64,000 bases of DNA from positions 62,001 through 126,000 of the forward strand of contig JAETRD010000018.1 in assembly GCA_021770345.1 (NCBI GenBank), written 5' to 3'. The position numbers were made by a program, and so were the translations under genes. This DNA comes from Lachnospiraceae bacterium. Its GTDB lineage: Bacteria > Bacillota > Clostridia > Lachnospirales > Lachnospiraceae. How positions within the stretch are numbered: the stretch's first letter is position 1; every line of letters starts with the position of its first letter. The notes under the pieces were generated by a model, which saw only the letters and a list, made by a program, of their open reading frames with translations, was not told where the DNA came from and made no database searches. Below are positions 60,852 through 64,000 of the stretch, one piece after another.

Positions 60852-60869
60852 TTAATTTGATTAATTATA
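60852..60869 (-). promoter_or_regulatory. Promoter and palindrome of the transaldolase operon (candidate ROK operator)
   Basis: TTAATTTGATTAA at 60852-60864 is an inverted repeat (TTAAT, ATTAA around TTG), set in an AT-rich stretch, and overlaps a TATAAT on the minus strand (60869-60864); no good -35 was seen. NagC/XylR-type ROK proteins bind AT-rich palindromes of this kind. The remainder of the 249-base gap holds only the ROK terminator. Confidence 0.5.
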
Positions 60870-61015
60870 GAATATCACAACAATCGCACATATGCAACAA
60901 TACATTTTGTACAAAATATATATTCGTTTTTTGTGAATCCTTCCCCGTCACCGGCGCTTTGCCAAATCAACGCGACAGACAACAGACTCCGGGAAGCGCC
61001 CCACGCAAAAAAGAA

Positions 61016-61048
61016 CGGGGCAGTGCAGGTATCCCCTGCACTGCCCCG
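61016..61048 (-). terminator. Terminator of the ROK regulator gene
   Basis: A perfect 14-pair stem (61016-61029 with 61035-61048, CGGGGCAGTGCAGG) followed on the minus strand by TTCTTTTTT. It lies 9 bases after the regulator stop and separates it from the transaldolase promoter. Confidence 0.9.
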
Positions 61049-61057
61049 AAAGCATTT

Positions 61058-62284
61058 TCATTGTACATTTTCCAGTTTTTCATCAATCGCCACTGCAACC
61101 CCTCCGAGCGCATTTGCAAAATTGCCTTCCTCCGCAAAGCGAATGTCAGCCCCGTAAAAAGTCGGATTGCAGAGTGCGCTCTTTGACTTATTCAGAAGCA
61201 GATTTCTGTTATGTATACTTACAAAAAGCCTGCAGTCGATCAGCATGGTATCCGGCCGTGTAAAATTGATGATATTGCTCATCGCGATCGCCAGTATACA
61301 AATCGCCTCCTCAATCACACGGTTGACATCACAGTCCCCTTCATGCTGCGCACGCAGGATCTCCGCCATCGTAGGCTTTTCCGGATCCGCACAGAGTCTG
61401 CGCAGAGTCACGGCACGTTCCTGACGCATCTCATTGATACATTCCGTGATAATCGAATATTCGCTCGCATAAGCTTCCAGACAGCCGCGATTCCCACAGG
61501 CACAGGGCCGCCCATGCGGGTCGATCACCATATGCCCTGCCTCCCCGGTTCCCACTACCGAACCCCGATAGCTGGAATTATTCAGAAAAACCGGGCAGGC
61601 GATTCCCGATGCCACCAGCATATAGGCAAACGACTTGCCCTGCGCAAGCTCCTTCCAGTGGAAAATCTGTGCGCTGATCCCCCGTGCCGTCGCATTGTTC
61701 TCGACCGTGATTTTGCCCTCATAGCCGGTCAGCGCCGCAAAATCCTGACTCACCTTTTTATTTGACCACTGGAAAATCGAATTCATCCAAAGAATGCCGT
61801 TCTCCCGGTCTATCAGCCCCGGCAGGCCAATCCCGACCCCGCAGATATTTTCCGATGTTTTCCCGCTCTCCGCAAGGCATTCCGCATAGCTGTCCGCAAA
61901 CTGCCGCATAACCGCCTCGTAATCTCTGTCTCTCACCGTGCCACCCCGGGACGATAAGATCTGTCCGCAGAAATCCGCAACGCAGACACTCCACTGTTCT
62001 CCCACCAGCTCCACACCGACAAAAAACTCACGCGCGGCATTAATCTCCAAAAGTCCGGCGCGCCTTCCGTTTGTCGCACCGGTCATGTGTGCCGCACTCA
62101 CCTGTCTCACCAGGCCGTCCTCTATCATTTTATTTATGTTTGTAGTAATTGTCGGAAGTGTAAGCTCCAGCCGCTCTGCAATTTCGGCTCTCTGAATGGG
62201 GCCATAGTAATAGATCATACGCAAAATCGCTGACTGGTTTGATGACTTCACACGCGGCAAATTATTTCCCTTTAAAAACTGCAT
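61058..62284 (-). CDS. ROK-family transcriptional regulator
   Basis: A 408-residue NagC/XylR-type protein starting at 62284 (MQFLKGNNLPRVKSSNQSAI, AAGGG just upstream). A winged helix (QRAEIAERLELTLPTITTNI) is followed by a sugar-kinase fold: VGVELVGEQWSVCVADF, GVGIGLPGLIDRENG, and the ROK zinc motif PCACGNRGCLEAYAS (about residue 262). It is the natural controller of the downstream array (transaldolase to LarA and beyond), probably sensing a sugar or amino-sugar phosphate. Its own transcript ends at a terminator, so control is in trans. Confidence 0.9.
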   Translation of the reverse strand: MQFLKGNNLPRVKSSNQSAILRMIYYYGPIQRAEIAERLELTLPTITTNINKMIEDGLVRQVSAAHMTGATNGRRAGLLEINAAREFFVGVELVGEQWSVCVADFCGQILSSRGGTVRDRDYEAVMRQFADSYAECLAESGKTSENICGVGIGLPGLIDRENGILWMNSIFQWSNKKVSQDFAALTGYEGKITVENNATARGISAQIFHWKELAQGKSFAYMLVASGIACPVFLNNSSYRGSVVGTGEAGHMVIDPHGRPCACGNRGCLEAYASEYSIITECINEMRQERAVTLRRLCADPEKPTMAEILRAQHEGDCDVNRVIEEAICILAIAMSNIINFTRPDTMLIDCRLFVSIHNRNLLLNKSKSALCNPTFYGADIRFAEEGNFANALGGVAVAIDEKLENVQ

Positions 62285-62403
62285 GTTCCCTTCACCTCGA
62301 ACCATATTTCACTCCGGTAATCCCTCTGATTGCAGCTGGCTTTCTGTCCACAAAACATCCTCCCTGGTATAACCGGTGTAAAGAATAATCTCTTCCATAT
62401 TTT

Positions 62404-62431
62404 ATTATAACAAAATCTCTGTGTTTTTCAA
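62404..62431 (-). promoter_or_regulatory. Promoter of the ROK regulator gene
   Basis: TTGAAA (62431-62426), 16 bases, TATAAT (62409-62404) on the minus strand, about 120 bases before the ATG. The gap 62285-62503 holds nothing else that I recognise. Confidence 0.65.
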
Positions 62432-62503
62432 TGGCTGTCAGTTATCCCACACGACAAACGCATAAATGCCTCTTCATCCCCCTGCTCCGCCCATACGCCG
62501 GAT

Positions 62504-63466
62504 TTAATCCGCCGCCATATTGATCCAGCTGCGGTATTCCCGCGGCGACATTCCGTATTCCTGTTTAAATGCACGGTAAAAGGCCGAATAATCCGCGAAT
62601 CCCACATCGCAGTATATGTTGCCCGGCGCTTCGCCGTCAGTGATAAGATTTTTGGCCTCAATCAGCCGATACTGGGTCACACAGTGATAAAAGCTGACTC
62701 CCAGCCGTTTCCGAAAGAGCTGACTGATGGTGCTCTCGCTGACCAGGAATTTCCGGGCAGTGTCTTTGAGTGTGATCTTATCGGACAAATTGCTTTTCAC
62801 ATAAGTAAGCACATCATCCAAAAGCTCCTGTTTTTCGGCGGCAGGTGTGTGCGCACGGATATCGCAGAAGGCGCGATGTAACTGTACCAGCGTCTGCAGG
62901 GCGACTGCATAAAGGGCACTCTGCCAGCCCGACTCTTTCCGGCTGTTTTCATCGACAGCCCGCAGGAAATGCCGGTGTAATATCTCTTCCGTGGATGTGC
63001 CGTGCGTGCGGAGTATCTTTCCCTCGGAAGGCACAATATTGTCGCCGGGCGAAATGCCGCGTACCTGTTCGATATATTCGGCACTGATCCACAGCACATA
63101 GCGGCGGTAGGGCTCTTCCAGGGGCTCGGATATCAGCGGGCGATGGCTTAATCCGGGCGGTACAAACACAATATCTCCCGGTTTTAAACTGTAGCGCTCG
63201 TCTCCCAGCAGATACTGTATGCTTCCGCTTCGGGTATACAGTATCTCATAAAAGCTGTGGCTGTGGAGCTGAATAATGTCCCCTCCGCGGTTTTCATCCA
63301 TGTGAGCATTTACATAGCGGGAATACATTTCCATCTCCTGATAAAAATTTACGCTGGGGATGCCTGCCGCAAGGAGCGCAGCCTGAAAATCCTGCGGCTT
63401 GACATATCCGGTATTTTTATAAAGTTCACTGAGTTCTGCAAAATGTGCCGCTTCGTCTAATTTCAC
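62504..63466 (-). CDS. AraC-family regulator next to a GPH sugar transporter
   Basis: A 320-residue regulator; GTG at 63466 is 7 bases from AGGAGG (a TTG one codon earlier is closer). The cupin part has HSHSFYEILYTRSGSIQYLLG (two pieces, near residues 68-90) and PGDIVFVPPGLSHRPLI. Two helix-turn-helix motifs follow at the C-terminus (LKDTARKFLVSESTISQLFR; YCDVGFADYSAFYRAFKQ), ending SPREYRSWI. Divergent from the transporter gene, it probably activates it and any downstream glycosidase when the sugar is present. Confidence 0.87.
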   Translation of the reverse strand: MKLDEAAHFAELSELYKNTGYVKPQDFQAALLAAGIPSVNFYQEMEMYSRYVNAHMDENRGGDIIQLHSHSFYEILYTRSGSIQYLLGDERYSLKPGDIVFVPPGLSHRPLISEPLEEPYRRYVLWISAEYIEQVRGISPGDNIVPSEGKILRTHGTSTEEILHRHFLRAVDENSRKESGWQSALYAVALQTLVQLHRAFCDIRAHTPAAEKQELLDDVLTYVKSNLSDKITLKDTARKFLVSESTISQLFRKRLGVSFYHCVTQYRLIEAKNLITDGEAPGNIYCDVGFADYSAFYRAFKQEYGMSPREYRSWINMAAD

Positions 63467-63565
63467 CAAAAATCCTCCTGTACAATCGGTATTTTTATCA
63501 AAATCATAACATTGAAATGCTGAATTTGCAATAAAATATGCAATAATTGCAATTTTCTCTGCGTG

Positions 63566-63587
63566 GATTGTAATTTATAATACAATC
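63566..63587. promoter_or_regulatory. Palindrome over the transporter promoter
   Basis: GATTGTA (63566-63572) and TACAATC (63581-63587) form a perfect inverted repeat around a TATAAT at 63576-63581, which is the likely -10 of the GPH gene. Nearby TTGCA repeats (63523-63553) are further candidate sites for the divergent AraC protein. Confidence 0.55.
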
Positions 63588-63637
63588 AGAACAAACGAAA
63601 GGGGCTTTGCCCCATGCAACACGAAAGGAGAAAATCA

Positions 63638-64000
63638 ATGAGTGAGAAAAAAACATCCGGCCTGACGTTCAAAAATAAGGTCGGATACGGTCTGGGTGAT
63701 GCCGGCGGATGCATGACTTTTGCACTGATGACGGGAATGTTTACCAGATACTGCATGAACGTGCTTCAGGTAGACAGCCGGGTGCTCGCGGGGCTTTTAT
63801 TCGTCTGGAATGTGTGGGATGCCGTCAACGACCCGATGATGGGAGCTTTGATGGACAAGATTTACGCAAAGAACCATAGTAAAAAGGGAAAATTCCGCCC
63901 CTGGCTCCTGCGCGCCACACCGATGCTGGTAGTAACTGCGATTGCGCTCTGGACCGTACCCACATTTTTCAGTGGCGTTGCGATGGTAGCCGCACTTTTT
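63638..64000 (+). CDS. GPH-family sugar:cation symporter (partial, 3' end outside window)
   Basis: The first 121 residues of a glycoside-pentoside-hexuronide transporter (MelB/XynB/GusB type) are visible, after AAAGGAG. TFKNKVGYGLGDAGGCMTFAL is the usual N-terminal helix with its Gly-Asp pair, and VWNVWDAVNDPMMGALMDK carries the conserved Asp cluster used for cation coupling. Substrates of this family include xylosides, glucuronides and melibiose. The direct neighbour is an AraC regulator. Confidence 0.9.
   Translation, partial: MSEKKTSGLTFKNKVGYGLGDAGGCMTFALMTGMFTRYCMNVLQVDSRVLAGLLFVWNVWDAVNDPMMGALMDKIYAKNHSKKGKFRPWLLRATPMLVVTAIALWTVPTFFSGVAMVAALF

Overview
The window looks like chromosomal DNA of an anaerobic gut-type Firmicute, most likely a Lachnospiraceae relative. 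This rests on moderately GC-rich coding DNA, GGAGG ribosome sites, lipoproteins with an LxxC-type signal, and many sugar-catabolic operons, each with its own LacI, DeoR, AraC or ROK regulator. No rRNA, tRNA or CRISPR array was seen. Most genes lie on the minus strand.

Layout. (1) 1-7790, minus: two clan GH-Q phosphorylases, then a sugar-binding lipoprotein and a permease cut by the window edge, probably for import and phosphorolysis of beta-glucan oligosaccharides. (2) 7976-15234: a flavin-based extracellular electron transfer (EET) locus: ndh2, polyprenyl synthase, a PplA-position lipoprotein, an ApbE-EetA fusion and eetB on minus, with the UbiA-type prenyltransferase divergent on plus. (3) 15352-21286: L-rhamnose catabolism (rhaB, rhaA, rhaD, fucO) with a divergent AraC regulator. 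(4) 21374-24318: two-component system plus a triple-PepSY protein. (5) 24551-25144: an acetyltransferase. (6) 25178-32591: a fructo-oligosaccharide operon (ABC importer, GH32, fructokinase) with a divergent LacI regulator. (7) 32538-36158: MATE transporter, P-loop kinase, acetyltransferase and an AT-rich island with mobile-element remnants. (8) 36159-43050: a self-contained mannitol-type PTS operon with its own HPr and a frameshifted Enzyme I. (9) 43367-62284: a long minus-strand array with a ROK regulator, a transaldolase-like enzyme, a TIM paralogue, a LarA-like protein, an SsuABC-type importer, a DUF4838 (GH163-like)-NagB fusion, NagA, a TauE-type exporter, a lipoprotein and a 2,000-residue beta-helix surface protein. 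(10) 62504-64000: an AraC regulator and a divergent GPH-family sugar transporter cut by the window end.

The two most interesting systems are regions 2 and 9. In region 2 the ApbE flavin transferase has lost its C-terminal part and is fused in frame to EetA, while Ndh2 carries an extra DoxX-like membrane tail with an SGAT-type flavinylation motif in a predicted outward loop. In region 9 the aldolase and isomerase have altered phosphate pockets and sit with a LarA-like protein and a sulfonate-type importer. I could not match that set to a pathway I know.
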